Counted from the stretch's first letter, positions 43,162 through 52,924 are shown. The stretch is 64,000 bases of DNA from Sporosarcina sp. ACRSM (GCF_022346545.1 NZ_JAKRNU010000001.1:728716-792715), one strand, 5' to 3'. Notes: a model not told the origin generated them from the letters alone. Made by a program: numbers and translations.

Positions 43162-43836
43162 TTACTTCACTTCCACCCAACCATTTTTAATCGCTGTGAC
43201 AACGGCTTGCGTCCGGTCATTAACAGCCATTTTTTGCAAAATGCTGGAGACGTGGTTTTTAACCGTCTTTTCGGAAATAAACAAAGTCTCTCCGATCGTC
43301 CGGTTACTTTGCCCATCCGTCAACAACTGCAGTACTTCACATTCACGTTTTGTCAGCAAATGGAAAGGACGACGGATATCATTTTGTTGGAATGATCCTT
43401 TATGCTCCCGTTCACTTAAGCGACGGAATTCACTCACTAAATTATGCGTCACTTTCGGATGAAGATAAGAACCGCCTGCCGCAACCACTTTGATGGCTTG
43501 GACAATGGCATCTGCATCCATCTCTTTGAGCATATAACCAAGAGCTCCCGTTTTTAACGCATGGGATACATAAGATTCATCATCATGGATGGATAACATG
43601 ATCACCTTTGCATCCGGGTATTCTTTAACGAGCTGTGCAGTTGCATCGACGCCGTTCATGCGTGGCATGTTAATATCCATCAGCACAACGTCCGGTAGGT
43701 ACTGCCGGTAAAGATCATTTACCTCACTGCCGTCATCACCTTCTGCAATCACTTCGAACGAATCCTCAAAATCAAGAATTCGCTTTACCCCTTCACGGAA
43801 TAGCTGATGATCGTCTACAATCAATATTTTCGTCAT
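43162..43836 (-). CDS. degU: Response regulator DegU
   Basis: 224 aa from the ATG at 43836 (GGGAGG 8 nt upstream). The receiver domain has [14 protein letters not shown], the phospho-Asp in [13 protein letters not shown] near residue 56, and LKEMDAD. The LuxR-type HTH has [19 protein letters not shown] and [14 protein letters not shown] near 185. With DegS it controls exoenzymes, competence and motility; unphosphorylated DegU aids ComK binding at the comK promoter in B. subtilis. It is 28 nt after degS. Confidence 0.96.
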   Translation of the reverse strand: MTKILIVDDHQLFREGVKRILDFEDSFEVIAEGDDGSEVNDLYRQYLPDVVLMDINMPRMNGVDATAQLVKEYPDAKVIMLSIHDDESYVSHALKTGALGYMLKEMDADAIVQAIKVVAAGGSYLHPKVTHNLVSEFRRLSEREHKGSFQQNDIRRPFHLLTKRECEVLQLLTDGQSNRTIGETLFISEKTVKNHVSSILQKMAVNDRTQAVVTAIKNGWVEVK

Positions 43837-43864
43837 AATCATTTCCTCCCATTGCAACTAGTTA

Positions 43865-45013
43865 CTATTTATTTGCTTCGAGTGGGATTTGGAAATGGAT
43901 AGTGGTTCCATTGCCAATTGTCGAAGAGATTGTCATATTCCCTTTCAACAAATCAATCCGCTCTCGCATTCCGATCAAACCAAATGATTTGTCTTTCACT
44001 TCGTTTTGGTCAAATCCTTGACCGTTATCTTTGATGATAATGTTCATTATATCGCGAAGCCATTCAACTTTCACCCAAATATCATCTGCTTTTCCATGTT
44101 TTAACGCATTTGATACAGATTCTTGCACAAGTCGAAAGACAGATACTTCAAAATCGGATTGAAATCGCTGTTCTTGACCCGCACTTCGAAAATGGATCTC
44201 AACGTTTTTTTCATATTCCTCAATTGTCGATAAATACTTTTTTAATGTCGGTATTAGGCCCAAATCGTCAATCGCCATCGGCCGCAGATTATAAATGATG
44301 CGTCGTACTTCGGAAAGCGCGTTTCTGACCATCCCTTTCAAATCTGTCAGTTCTTTGAAAGCCATGTCAGGCCCTTTTTCCTCATAAGTCTTTTCGATCA
44401 ATCCAGATCGGATCAGCACATTTGCTAGCATTTGCGCAGGCCCATCATGGATATCACGCGAAAGCCTTTTTCGTTCTTCCTCCTGTGCTTGGATGATTCG
44501 AATACCGAACTCCTGTTTCTGTCTTGCAGTCTCAAGTGCTTCTCCCACATTTTTCAAATCGGATGTCAAATAGTTAATGACTGTCGTGACTTGATTGACA
44601 AGTTGGTCCGCTCTTTCAATCGTATCGAGCAAAGCCGCCAATCGCCTATCTAAGTCATCCCGTCTGTTACGCAATTGCTTCTCCTCCATCCGGTTGATGG
44701 ATAAACGGACAAGCAAATCGTTCGCAACTTCGTAGGCGTCCCTCACTTGTTCTTCCGAATACTTCATGAAGTTTTTCGAAACATCAGCGAGACGCTTACG
44801 TGCATGGCGGGTCATCTCCTCTAAATGATCACCTTCAGTTATTACCCGGGAAATATCTTCTTTAATAACGGCAAGCTCATTTTGCATTTCTACAAGGCTC
44901 GCACGGCTCTGTTCACTAATAATGAAGATATCATTTTTCGATTGATCCATTGCACGCACCATGTTATTGAAAATCGTCTCAAGCGTTTGGATATCGACTG
45001 TATGTTCCTTCAA
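43865..45013 (-). CDS. degS: Sensor histidine kinase DegS
   Basis: 382 aa, cytoplasmic and without membrane helices, as in B. subtilis. A long helical sensor region (residues 1-170) precedes the HisKA_3 domain with the phospho-His in RLSRDIHDGPAQML near 190. The ATPase domain has NALKHG near 290, DNGQGFD near 325 and GLIGMRERI near 342. DegS phosphorylates DegU. It is the first gene of the degSU pair and diverges from yvyE. Confidence 0.96.
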   Translation of the reverse strand: MKEHTVDIQTLETIFNNMVRAMDQSKNDIFIISEQSRASLVEMQNELAVIKEDISRVITEGDHLEEMTRHARKRLADVSKNFMKYSEEQVRDAYEVANDLLVRLSINRMEEKQLRNRRDDLDRRLAALLDTIERADQLVNQVTTVINYLTSDLKNVGEALETARQKQEFGIRIIQAQEEERKRLSRDIHDGPAQMLANVLIRSGLIEKTYEEKGPDMAFKELTDLKGMVRNALSEVRRIIYNLRPMAIDDLGLIPTLKKYLSTIEEYEKNVEIHFRSAGQEQRFQSDFEVSVFRLVQESVSNALKHGKADDIWVKVEWLRDIMNIIIKDNGQGFDQNEVKDKSFGLIGMRERIDLLKGNMTISSTIGNGTTIHFQIPLEANK

Positions 45014-45161
45014 TATACTCCCTCCCGCCTATAACCTGGTAGCACCCGTCAACTTGGAAAGTGTTGCAGGAAGGATGATTTCCTTACACACTTCATTTAT
45101 TATAGCATTATAGGGACATTTGAATATTAAAATTGTATTACAAGTAATGGAGGTGCCGCAA

Positions 45162-45794
45162 ATGCGGGCTGATTATACTACAGTTAAAAATTACGGGGAA
45201 AGTGAATTGGTCATCCAAAAGTCCCGATTCCTTACCTATGTAAAGCGTGCCGAAACGGAAGATGAAGCGCTGGAGTTTATTCAAGAGATAAAAAAGATGC
45301 ATCATACAGCGACGCATAACTGTTCCGCCTATTTGATTGGCGAACATGATTCCATCCAAAAAGCGAATGACGACGGCGAACCGTCAGGCACAGCGGGTGT
45401 ACCGATGCTCGAAGTATTGAAAAAACAAGGGTTGAAAGACACGGTCGTCGTCGTGACACGCTATTTTGGAGGCATTAAGTTAGGCGGTGGCGGACTGATC
45501 CGCGCGTATGGCCGCGCCACGTCAGAAGGGATTGCAGCGACAGGAGTCGTGGAGAGAAAGTTACATCATCTAATGAAAGTAACGATCGACTATACATGGC
45601 TTGGAAAAATCGAAAACGAAGCAAGGCAATCGGTCTATCCTTTAAAAGAAATGGCCTATGCCGATCTGGTAGATCTTTTCATGTACGTTCCGGTAGCAGA
45701 TGTTACCTCATTTACCGAATGGATGATTGAGCTCACAAATGGTCAGGCGCAGATCAATTCGGTTGCAATGGAATTTCTAGAATTCGACATTTGA
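45162..45794 (+). CDS. yvyE: IMPACT/YigZ family protein YvyE
   Basis: 210 aa from the ATG at 45162 (GGAGGT 7 nt upstream). The IMPACT-family core HNCSAYLIGEH near residue 50, NDDGEPSGTAGVPMLEVL near 70 and VVTRYFGGIKLGGGGLIRAYG near 95 is well conserved, with a C-terminal DUF1949-type domain. The biochemical role is not established; homologues affect translation. It is divergent from degS, the same order as in B. subtilis. Confidence 0.93.
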   Translation: MRADYTTVKNYGESELVIQKSRFLTYVKRAETEDEALEFIQEIKKMHHTATHNCSAYLIGEHDSIQKANDDGEPSGTAGVPMLEVLKKQGLKDTVVVVTRYFGGIKLGGGGLIRAYGRATSEGIAATGVVERKLHHLMKVTIDYTWLGKIENEARQSVYPLKEMAYADLVDLFMYVPVADVTSFTEWMIELTNGQAQINSVAMEFLEFDI

Positions 45795-45962
45795 AAACGT
45801 TGTACCTTTCATGCAAAAGATAGTATAATGGTTTAAGTTGTACTATTTTCGCCTTGAACTATTGCTGTTTGTTTACATTTTTCGACATAAACAAGCGTAT
45901 ATAGTCCATGTAAATAATCTGCTATTTAAATTTTTTACTAGCTGATTTCGGAGGAACGACGC

Positions 45963-47027
45963 ATGAAAAGAAGAGATTATAAGAAACGGAAGAAATCGAA
46001 GGGCAAGCGTTTGGCATTAAAAGTTTCGCTCCTGTTGACGCTTTCTGCATTTCTAATGGTCGCAGCCTATGCAGCATCCTTACAGAAAAAAGCGGAAAAA
46101 GTCGTGGAAAGTGCTTATGAGGAGATTCCAGATCGTCCGACATCCGACATTCGGGGTGAATCGACTGTCGAACCCGCCCATGATAATGTTTCCGTTCTGT
46201 TCATCGGTATCGATGATAGCGAAACCCGTCATCAGGGAGATGGTAACAGCCGATCTGATGCACTTTTGATGGCTACTTTGAATATTAAAAACAAGTCTGT
46301 GAAACTTGTCAGTATTCCACGTGATTCATATGTCTATATCCCTGAAGTAGGCTACCGGGATAAAATCAATCACGCCCATGCATTCGGCGGAACCCAAGCG
46401 ACCGTTGAAACGATTGAGGAATTATTTGAAGTACCGGTCGACTATTATGTGAAAGTGAACTTTAATGCCTTCATAGATGTTGTTGATGCACTTGGAGGGA
46501 TTGAAGTCGAAGTGCCTTATGATCGACTCGAAAAAGACGAAAATGATAAATACACCATTCAACTGAAAAAAGGGCTTCAACATTTGGATGGGCAACACGC
46601 GCTCGCCCTTGCGCGGACACGGAAGCTGGATACAGATGTCGAACGCGGCAAGCGCCAGCAAATGATTTTGCAAGCGATCATGAAAGAGGCGGTTTCTGCT
46701 AAGTCCATCACCAAATATGGCGATGTGATTGAAGCTGTCGGCGATAATATGAAAACCGACATGACATTCGATGAAATGAAGTCATTTTTCGCTTATGCGA
46801 AAGGCGGCATGCCACAAGTGGATACGATCAGCTTGAAAGGCTATGACGATATGTCCACCGGCACTTATTATTGGAAGCTCGATGAAACTGATTTACATGA
46901 AACAAGACAGTTGTTAAAAGCACATCTCGGACTTATTCCGGATTCCTCCAGTTTAACGGATAGCCGTTCAAATCTGACAGACTCCGCGAATGAAGCCTCT
47001 GAATCCGACAGCTTTTACAGCAACTGA
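45963..47027 (+). CDS. LytR-CpsA-Psr (LCP) family cell-wall ligase
   Basis: 354 aa. A basic N-terminus (KRRDYKKRKKSKGKR) and one membrane helix at about residues 20-40 anchor it with the catalytic domain outside. The LCP core has VSVLFIGIDDSE near 77, SRSDALLMATLN near 95, SIPRDSYVYIP near 117, KINHAHAFGG near 135 and ARTRKLDTDVERGKRQQ near 218. The Asp and Arg residues that bind pyrophosphate are present. LCP enzymes attach teichoic acid or other glycans to peptidoglycan; the tagO gene nearby fits. Confidence 0.93.
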   Translation: MKRRDYKKRKKSKGKRLALKVSLLLTLSAFLMVAAYAASLQKKAEKVVESAYEEIPDRPTSDIRGESTVEPAHDNVSVLFIGIDDSETRHQGDGNSRSDALLMATLNIKNKSVKLVSIPRDSYVYIPEVGYRDKINHAHAFGGTQATVETIEELFEVPVDYYVKVNFNAFIDVVDALGGIEVEVPYDRLEKDENDKYTIQLKKGLQHLDGQHALALARTRKLDTDVERGKRQQMILQAIMKEAVSAKSITKYGDVIEAVGDNMKTDMTFDEMKSFFAYAKGGMPQVDTISLKGYDDMSTGTYYWKLDETDLHETRQLLKAHLGLIPDSSSLTDSRSNLTDSANEASESDSFYSN

Positions 47028-47030
47028 CAC

Positions 47031-47065
47031 AACTGCCGAAGGCGATCGCCTCCGGCAGTTTTTTT
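47031..47065 (+). terminator. Terminator of the LCP gene
   Basis: Stem AACTGCCG/CGGCAGTT (47031-47038 with 47053-47060) followed by five more T, directly after the stop. Confidence 0.88.
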
Positions 47066-47089
47066 GTTCCCATGTATAAAATGAAGAAA

Positions 47090-47131
47090 GTCCGAGCATA
47101 CTACCTGAATAGGTCAGGTGGATGCTCGGAC
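47090..47131 (-). terminator. Terminator of tagO
   Basis: Ten-bp stem GTCCGAGCAT/ATGCTCGGAC (47090-47099 with 47122-47131), T-rich on both sides, within 80 nt of the tagO stop. Confidence 0.8.
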
Positions 47132-47206
47132 TCTTTTCATTTATATTTATTCAACAGAGATGCGCCATTGCTTGTCCTGATACCCGGGTATCCATCAAAA
47201 CGCTAT

Positions 47207-48250
47207 TTACTTGCCGATCATTCGGACAAGATTGAGTAGCGGGCGGTAATTCCCTCCGGCAAGACCGATGATTTCGACAAACAATTCAATCGCGATTAAC
47301 ATGACGATAATGAGCAAGATCGCTCCCCATACAGTTGCTTGTGAAAACAAGATTGCTGCAACACCGAATAAAGTCGCAAGACCATAAATGATCAGCACGG
47401 TTTGTCTATGGGAAAACCCTGTCCGTAACAAACAGTGATGTAAATGGGACTTGTCAGGTGCGGTAATCGGTTGTTTCATGCGGATTCGACGCACAATCGC
47501 GAAAAATGTATCTGAAATCGGAACACCAAGTATGATAACTGGAATGATAAGTGAAACGACAGCGATGTTCTTGAATCCTAATAAGGCAAGAACAGAAATC
47601 ATGAAGCCAAGGAATAACGATCCTGTATCTCCCATGAAGATTTTCGCCGGATGGAAATTGTAAAACAGGAAGCCAAGTGAACTTGCCGCAAGTATTGCGG
47701 TAGTCGCCACAACGAAAAGGTCTCCCATGAGCAACGCCATCACGGAAATCGAAATGAGTGCGATCGTCGAAACACCTGCAGCCAATCCATCTAACCCATC
47801 AATCAAATTGATGGCATTTGTAATTCCGATGATCCAAATAATCGTAATTGGGATACTGAAGTAACCAAAGTCAATTTGACCGATAAATGGCAAATTGATG
47901 AACTCGATTTGTAAGCCGCCCCAAGTTACAACAACGAGCGCAGCGGCCAATTGACCTGCGAGCTTCGCTTTTGCTGTAATTTCAAGCATGTCATCCAAGA
48001 AACCGACGATGACGATAATGAGGGCTCCCACCAGGATCCCCGCAGCATGTTCGTCTGCCGGACGCAAGATCATGTAACCAATAAGAAACGCACCAAATAT
48101 AGCAAGACCGCCGATTCGCGGCATAACAGACGCATGTACTTTTCGATAGTTCGGGCGATCAACCGCTCCGATCCGAAATGCTAATTTTATGACGAGCGGA
48201 GTAAGTAAGATGGATGCAATCAATGCAGCAACCATTGCAAGGAATAACAT
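47207..48250 (-). CDS. tagO: Undecaprenyl-phosphate GlcNAc-1-phosphate transferase TagO
   Basis: 347 aa with about ten hydrophobic helices. The polyprenyl-phosphate transferase signatures are VGFLDDMLEI near residue 84, NLIDGLDGLAAG near 148, KIFMGDTGSLFLGF near 205 and the His-rich HLHHCLLRTG near 270. It transfers GlcNAc-1-phosphate to undecaprenyl phosphate, the first step of wall teichoic acid and related polymers. It lies convergent to the LCP ligase gene, which would attach the finished polymer. Confidence 0.94.
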   Translation of the reverse strand: MLFLAMVAALIASILLTPLVIKLAFRIGAVDRPNYRKVHASVMPRIGGLAIFGAFLIGYMILRPADEHAAGILVGALIIVIVGFLDDMLEITAKAKLAGQLAAALVVVTWGGLQIEFINLPFIGQIDFGYFSIPITIIWIIGITNAINLIDGLDGLAAGVSTIALISISVMALLMGDLFVVATTAILAASSLGFLFYNFHPAKIFMGDTGSLFLGFMISVLALLGFKNIAVVSLIIPVIILGVPISDTFFAIVRRIRMKQPITAPDKSHLHHCLLRTGFSHRQTVLIIYGLATLFGVAAILFSQATVWGAILLIIVMLIAIELFVEIIGLAGGNYRPLLNLVRMIGK

Positions 48251-48437
48251 GTCCTTCCTCCCTTATGAAAATCAATAATTTTTTCAAACCAACAGTATTA
48301 TAGCATGTTCGGTCAAGGAAAGCACTTAGCAAGGAAAATTTTGTTCCCTTGGTTCCCTCCACTTCCTTGTTTCTCCTTATCCTTCCCTTTGTTTCCTACA
48401 CTATCCGCCGACTTTTCTTTCCTTATATATGCAGTTC

Positions 48438-48620
48438 TCGTCCAGACTCCGGGCACCAGATGCTCGGAGGCTCACAGGAAGTGAGTCAGGCAGCCGTTGC
48501 CACAGGACGTGGCGAACTTAGGCTGGCATCTTTGAGAGTCAATTCGACTCTGTGGTAAAAAACACCACGACGTCGACTAGCCTTATGCCTGTCGCATCTA
48601 AGCGGCGCCCTACGCTTTTG
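48438..48620 (+). repeat. Dispersed structured repeat, type I, copy B (no cassette)
   Basis: Lies between tagO and secA2. Plus-strand hairpins are CTCAC-AGGAA-GTGAG (48471-48485) and GCCAC-AGGAC-GTGGC (48499-48513), inside an outer stem CAGCC/GGCTG. The third hairpin is GTGGT/ACCAC where other copies have GTGGC/GCCAC. The closing stem is GCATCT/AGATGC where copy E has GGGGCT/AGCCCC. It ends about 88 nt before the secA2 start. Confidence 0.82.
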
Positions 48621-48707
48621 TTCCCGCTCATGGTAGTCATTTCAACCGTTTTTTGATAAAATGAGGACGGGTCCTTTTGATGGATCAGAAAAAAGGAGCG
48701 TTCATTC

Positions 48708-51068
48708 ATGTTATCTATTTTCAAACGTTCAACTCAGACGAGCGAAAGACAACTCCGGAAATACCGGAAAATTGTTCAACAAATAAATAAACTGGAAGCT
48801 ACATACGAAAATCTGTCCGATGAAGAACTCATCGCAATGACAGATACTTTTAAACAACGGATTCAATCCGGGGAATCACTCCCCTCCATTACACCGGAAG
48901 CATTTGCGGTCGTGCGCGAAGCCTCTAAACGGATACTCGGTATGCGCCATTTCGACGTGCAACTCATTGGCGGCCTTGTGCTGACCGAAGGGAATATTGC
49001 CGAAATGCCGACAGGGGAAGGGAAAACGCTTGTCGCTTCCCTTCCTTCCTATGTGCGCGCCCTTGAAGGGAAAGGCGTCCATGTTATCACGGTGAACGAT
49101 TATCTGGCGAAACGTGACTATGAGCAAATCGGCCAGATCCACCGATTTTTGGGGCTTACTGTCGGATTGAATGTACCGATGATGCAAGGGCCCGCAAAAA
49201 AAGCTGCTTATCAGGCGGACATCACATACGGCGTTGGGACAGAATTCGGTTTCGATTATTTGCGTGATAATATGGCACAGCAAATGGCGCAACGTGTACA
49301 GCGCCCTTATCATTTTGCCATCATTGATGAAGTTGATAGTATCCTTGTCGATGAAGCGAAAACACCGCTTATCGTCGCAGGCAAAATGCAGGCGGATGCG
49401 GATCTTCATCATATTGCGGCACGTCTCGCTAAACGTTTCAAAAAAGGCGTCGATTTTGATTTTGATGATGAAACGAAAGCAACTTCCCTTACCGATGCCG
49501 GCATCGAAAAAGTGGAAAAGGCTTTCGGCGTAGACAACCTATATGATTTGGAACACCAAACGCTTTACCACTACATGATCCAAGCGGTACGTGCACACGT
49601 CATTTTCGAACGGGACGTCGATTATATCGTACGAGATGGAAAGATCGAACTTGTCGATATGTTTACGGGACGAATCATGGAAGGGCGTACGCTTTCCGAC
49701 GGTCTCCATCAGGCAATTGAAGCGAAAGAAGGCGTACCAATTACGGAAGAAAACAAAGCGCAAGCCCAAATCACCATTCAAAACTATTTCCGAATGTATC
49801 CAAAACTTTGCGGGATGACAGGTACGGCGAAAACACAGGAAAAAGAATTCCGTGAAGTCTATGGAATGGAAGTCATCCAAATTCCGACAAACCGCCCGCG
49901 TGCGCGGATCGATTCGCCGGACCAAGTCTATGCAACCATCGATCAAAAATATAAAGCAATGGCCAAAGAAGTGGCTGAACGTCATGAAAAAGGACAACCA
50001 GTCCTCGTCGGCACAACATCCATTTTGCAATCGGAAAAAGTCGTTCAATATTTGGACGAATATAAACTTAAATACAATTTGCTAAACGCTAAAAGTGTTG
50101 AGCAAGAAGTCGAATTGATTTCCCAGGCTGGACAGCTCGGACAAATCACTGTCGCGACGAATATGGCAGGACGCGGGACTGATATTGTTCTCGGAGATGG
50201 CGTAGAAGAAGTCGGTGGACTTTTCGTTCTCGGAACCGAGAAACATGAAAACCGACGGATCGACAATCAGTTACGTGGTCGTTCGGGTCGGCAAGGTGAC
50301 CATGGTGAGAGCCGCTTCTTCCTATCCCTTGAAGATGATATGTACAAACGATTCGCCAAGGATGAATTGGAGAAATTCCTGAAAAAAGTGAAGACGGATG
50401 ACAATGGACTTGTCCTCAATCCGGAAGTCGATGAATTGACAGAACGCACACAAAGGATTGTTGAAGGTGCCCACTATTCCATGCGTGAATACAATTTGAA
50501 ACTCGACGACGTCATCAATGATCAGCGGGAAGTCATCTACGCGCTTCGTGATAAAGTTATCGAAGGAGAAGACGTACTCGACCAATTGAAGACGATGCTG
50601 TCCGAAACTGTGGAATTCGTCATCTACGATAGCTGTCCGGAAGACGAAGTGCCGGAGAACTGGGACTTCGATCGGATTGAACAGACGATGAACAGTCTTC
50701 TTCTAGAGCCTGTTTCCGTACCACGCACAGTGGAAAGAACAGCAGACATTTTGAAGTTCTACAAGGAACCCCTTGATGACCTGCTGAACTATGTCGATTC
50801 GTTCGCAGACAATGAACGCGTCAATCAAATGATTCCGCAAGTCATGTTGTCTTATATCGACACAATGTGGGTCAAACATTTGGAAGTGATGACACGCTTG
50901 AAAGAAGGGATCGGACTCCGTTCTTATGGACAGGAAGACCCGATGCGGATTTATCAGCGGGAGGGGCTTGAATTATTCGGCCGCCATTATCAGAAACTCC
51001 GCCGCAACATCGCTTCTGAAGTGATCGGCTTTATGAAACTTATAACAGAACAACAGGAGGCCCAATAA
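48708..51068 (+). CDS. secA2: Accessory Sec translocase ATPase SecA2
   Basis: 786 aa, shorter than housekeeping SecA. Walker A MPTGEGKTL near residue 102, DEVDSILVDEAKTPLI near 208 and GRSGRQGDHGESRFFL near 526 are present. The C-terminal zinc-binding tail (CxCxSG) of SecA1 is absent, and the protein ends in FMKLITEQQEAQ. With the S-layer assembly gene following at 2 nt, this is the SecA2 used for surface-layer proteins in Bacillales. The ATG follows AAAAGGAG. Confidence 0.93.
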   Translation: MLSIFKRSTQTSERQLRKYRKIVQQINKLEATYENLSDEELIAMTDTFKQRIQSGESLPSITPEAFAVVREASKRILGMRHFDVQLIGGLVLTEGNIAEMPTGEGKTLVASLPSYVRALEGKGVHVITVNDYLAKRDYEQIGQIHRFLGLTVGLNVPMMQGPAKKAAYQADITYGVGTEFGFDYLRDNMAQQMAQRVQRPYHFAIIDEVDSILVDEAKTPLIVAGKMQADADLHHIAARLAKRFKKGVDFDFDDETKATSLTDAGIEKVEKAFGVDNLYDLEHQTLYHYMIQAVRAHVIFERDVDYIVRDGKIELVDMFTGRIMEGRTLSDGLHQAIEAKEGVPITEENKAQAQITIQNYFRMYPKLCGMTGTAKTQEKEFREVYGMEVIQIPTNRPRARIDSPDQVYATIDQKYKAMAKEVAERHEKGQPVLVGTTSILQSEKVVQYLDEYKLKYNLLNAKSVEQEVELISQAGQLGQITVATNMAGRGTDIVLGDGVEEVGGLFVLGTEKHENRRIDNQLRGRSGRQGDHGESRFFLSLEDDMYKRFAKDELEKFLKKVKTDDNGLVLNPEVDELTERTQRIVEGAHYSMREYNLKLDDVINDQREVIYALRDKVIEGEDVLDQLKTMLSETVEFVIYDSCPEDEVPENWDFDRIEQTMNSLLLEPVSVPRTVERTADILKFYKEPLDDLLNYVDSFADNERVNQMIPQVMLSYIDTMWVKHLEVMTRLKEGIGLRSYGQEDPMRIYQREGLELFGRHYQKLRRNIASEVIGFMKLITEQQEAQ

Positions 51069-51070
51069 AC

Positions 51071-51964
51071 ATGAAACTATTTTCATTTTTCCAGAAAGCC
51101 GAAAAGACTGGATCCGATAGTACAATTGGTTCAGAAGAAATCATTGAAGGCATAGACCAATCCACTGCTACAGATGAAGTGGAGACAACGCTTTCCCTTC
51201 ATCCGAGTTGGGAAGTTCCACAGGAGCAGGAATATGTTTTCCGCTTCCTTTCCAACGAACTTGAACCGCTTAAACCGAACCAAATCTCTCTCTCAGGGAT
51301 TGATATTGATATGGAATCGGCAAATGGCAGCTGGCTTGTCAAAGCATTTTTCCGTTCATCACTCGACCAAGAAATTTCAGTCGGCTCCGTTGAATTGATG
51401 TTGCTCGATGAAGAGGGGAAAACACTTGCTTCAGACGAATTCGATTTGAAAGAGCTCGGTGATATCCCGGCTCGCAGCGCACGCCCTTGGGTATTCACTT
51501 TTACGAAAGACAATATCTTTGCCGAAGAACCGCCGAAAGAAAACTGGAAGCTCGCATTCAATGTTCAATCGATGGTACCGCATAAGCTTGAATTGGAACA
51601 AACGTGGGAAGATGGGCTGACAGCAGAGCAAAAAGAAGGTTTAGCGAAAGTCGTCGAAGGCCTTCCGAAATTGAAGCCACGCGAGGTGAATATTAGCGGG
51701 TTCCAAGTGAAGCAACAAGAGGACGGCAGTATCGCAGCATCCGTCTTCATCCGTAACGGGCACTCCAAACAGATCAACATCGAGAAATTGCCATTGGAAC
51801 TGATCGATGCAACAGGTGACCTCGTAGCGCGCGGCTCATTTGCACTCAATCCGTTATCTGTAAAAGCAAACACTTCAAAACCGTGGACATTCATCTATCC
51901 GAAAGAAATGGTCCAAAAAACGGAGCCGGATTTCACTCGTTGGACAGTCCGCGTTCCTCAGTAA
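51071..51964 (+). CDS. slaP: Accessory Sec system S-layer assembly protein
   Basis: 297 aa. After an N-terminal linker of 45 residues there are two related SLAP-type domains of about 120 residues. Each carries a block like FLSNELEPLKPNQISLSGID (first, near residue 58) and VVEGLPKLKPREVNISGFQV (second, near 195), and the ends RPWVFTFTKDNIF and KPWTFIYPKEMV also repeat. SlaP works with SecA2 in S-layer protein secretion in B. anthracis. The gene is translationally linked to secA2. Its TAA stop is the first base triplet of repeat element R copy 2. Confidence 0.9.
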   Translation: MKLFSFFQKAEKTGSDSTIGSEEIIEGIDQSTATDEVETTLSLHPSWEVPQEQEYVFRFLSNELEPLKPNQISLSGIDIDMESANGSWLVKAFFRSSLDQEISVGSVELMLLDEEGKTLASDEFDLKELGDIPARSARPWVFTFTKDNIFAEEPPKENWKLAFNVQSMVPHKLELEQTWEDGLTAEQKEGLAKVVEGLPKLKPREVNISGFQVKQQEDGSIAASVFIRNGHSKQINIEKLPLELIDATGDLVARGSFALNPLSVKANTSKPWTFIYPKEMVQKTEPDFTRWTVRVPQ

Positions 51965-52302
51965 AGTGAAACTTCAATCAGTGGGGGTTTTCCCCATCCC
52001 CCACTGATTGAGGGGAACACAAGCTAAAAGCGTCACGCCCTGTGACAACGCTTGTGTGACCAACATCGTGTTGGCCCGAACCAATCGGGCTTTTATCTTC
52101 CTTTAATGGATGCCCAAACTACCCGCTGTAGGAAGGCGACTTAAGTTCGCGGCGTCCTGTAAGTGCCTTAATTTCTGCAAAAAGCGCAGAAATTAAGGCA
52201 AATCGAACCCTTCGCTGTTCGATTGGCAGTTGATCTCCCACCTATCCTTATTGTTTTACTTAAGTCTTGAGGTGGGAGTCTTACTGCCCGTTAAAGCGGG
52301 GC
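51962..52302 (+). repeat. Two-hairpin element R, copy 2, with inserted repeat material
   Basis: The left end TAAAGTGAAACTTCAATCAG contains the slaP stop. The left hairpin and the right half (GGCAGTTGATCTCCCACC... to AAAGCGGG) match copy 1 at 18.5 kb. Between them about 190 bp extra DNA is inserted. It contains a diverged twin hairpin (GTCAC-GCCCT-GTGAC and CCAAC-ATCGT-GTTGG, outer stem ACACAAGC/GCTTGTGT, 52017-52074) and a type I half-element with cassette (about 52130-52225). Confidence 0.75.
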
Positions 52303-52319
52303 AAAATGCCTGATTTTTA

Positions 52320-52360
52320 GATTGCAAGAAGCCGGATTTCGCGGCCTTGCAATCTTTTTT
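52320..52360 (+). terminator. Terminator downstream of secA2-slaP
   Basis: Nine-bp stem GATTGCAAG/CTTGCAATC (52320-52328 with 52346-52354) followed by TTTTTT. Confidence 0.8.
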
Positions 52361-52362
52361 TA

Positions 52363-52416
52363 TAAAAAAACTGCCCCGTAAATGTTAGTTTAGTGTCTAA
52401 CATTTACGGGGCAGTT
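52363..52416 (-). terminator. Terminator of the NlpC/P60 gene
   Basis: Nineteen-bp perfect stem (52369-52387 with 52398-52416) with a T run on the minus strand. Confidence 0.88.
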
Positions 52417-52435
52417 CATACCCGATGTTTTCATT

Positions 52436-52924
52436 TTATTTCGCTACAGCGACCGCATTGACATCTGCGATGCGTTTAGCGCCGACATAACGTTTGCCCC
52501 AATAATAAGGGTCGTCCACCTTATCGACGCGCACGCCTTTGGATGTCGAAGCGTGTGCAAATTCACCATTTCCTATGTAAATCCCCACATGTGAAACACC
52601 TTTACCTGACGTATTGAAAAATACAAGGTCTCCGGTTTCCAATTCGGATTTTTTAACAGCCGTTCCAGAGTTATACATGCCAGAAGATGTACGTGGAAGC
52701 TTAATATCATGTTGGTTAAAAACGTAATTGACATATCCTGAGCAGTCAAAACCACTCGTAGTCGTACCACCGTAACGATATTTGATCCCTTTCAAGCTTG
52801 TTGCCGTTTCAATGATCGAGTCCGATGTGGATGCTTCAGCTTGTCCCGCGAAAGGTGCGACGAATAATAGAATGGCCATCGCCATCACTGTCAGTGTCTT
52901 TTTCAACGAAAATAGAAGTTTCAT
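52436..52924 (-). CDS. NlpC/P60 family endopeptidase, secreted
   Basis: 162 aa from the ATG at 52924 (GGGGG upstream). A signal peptide ends near AEAS (about residue 30). The NlpC/P60 catalytic set is Cys in FDCSGYVNYVF near 60, His in VSHVGIYIGNGEF near 112 and a third polar residue (His in FAHAS). It cuts peptidoglycan cross-peptides, so it is a cell-wall hydrolase with no wall-binding domain of its own. A WalR box lies in its promoter. Two NlpC/P60 genes in this window both have such a box. Confidence 0.93.
   Translation of the reverse strand: MKLLFSLKKTLTVMAMAILLFVAPFAGQAEASTSDSIIETATSLKGIKYRYGGTTTSGFDCSGYVNYVFNQHDIKLPRTSSGMYNSGTAVKKSELETGDLVFFNTSGKGVSHVGIYIGNGEFAHASTSKGVRVDKVDDPYYWGKRYVGAKRIADVNAVAVAK

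Noticed and set aside
43865..45013. A membrane-bound NarX/LiaS-type kinase instead of DegS
   Set aside because: There are no membrane helices, and the order degS-degU next to yvyE matches the B. subtilis degSU locus.
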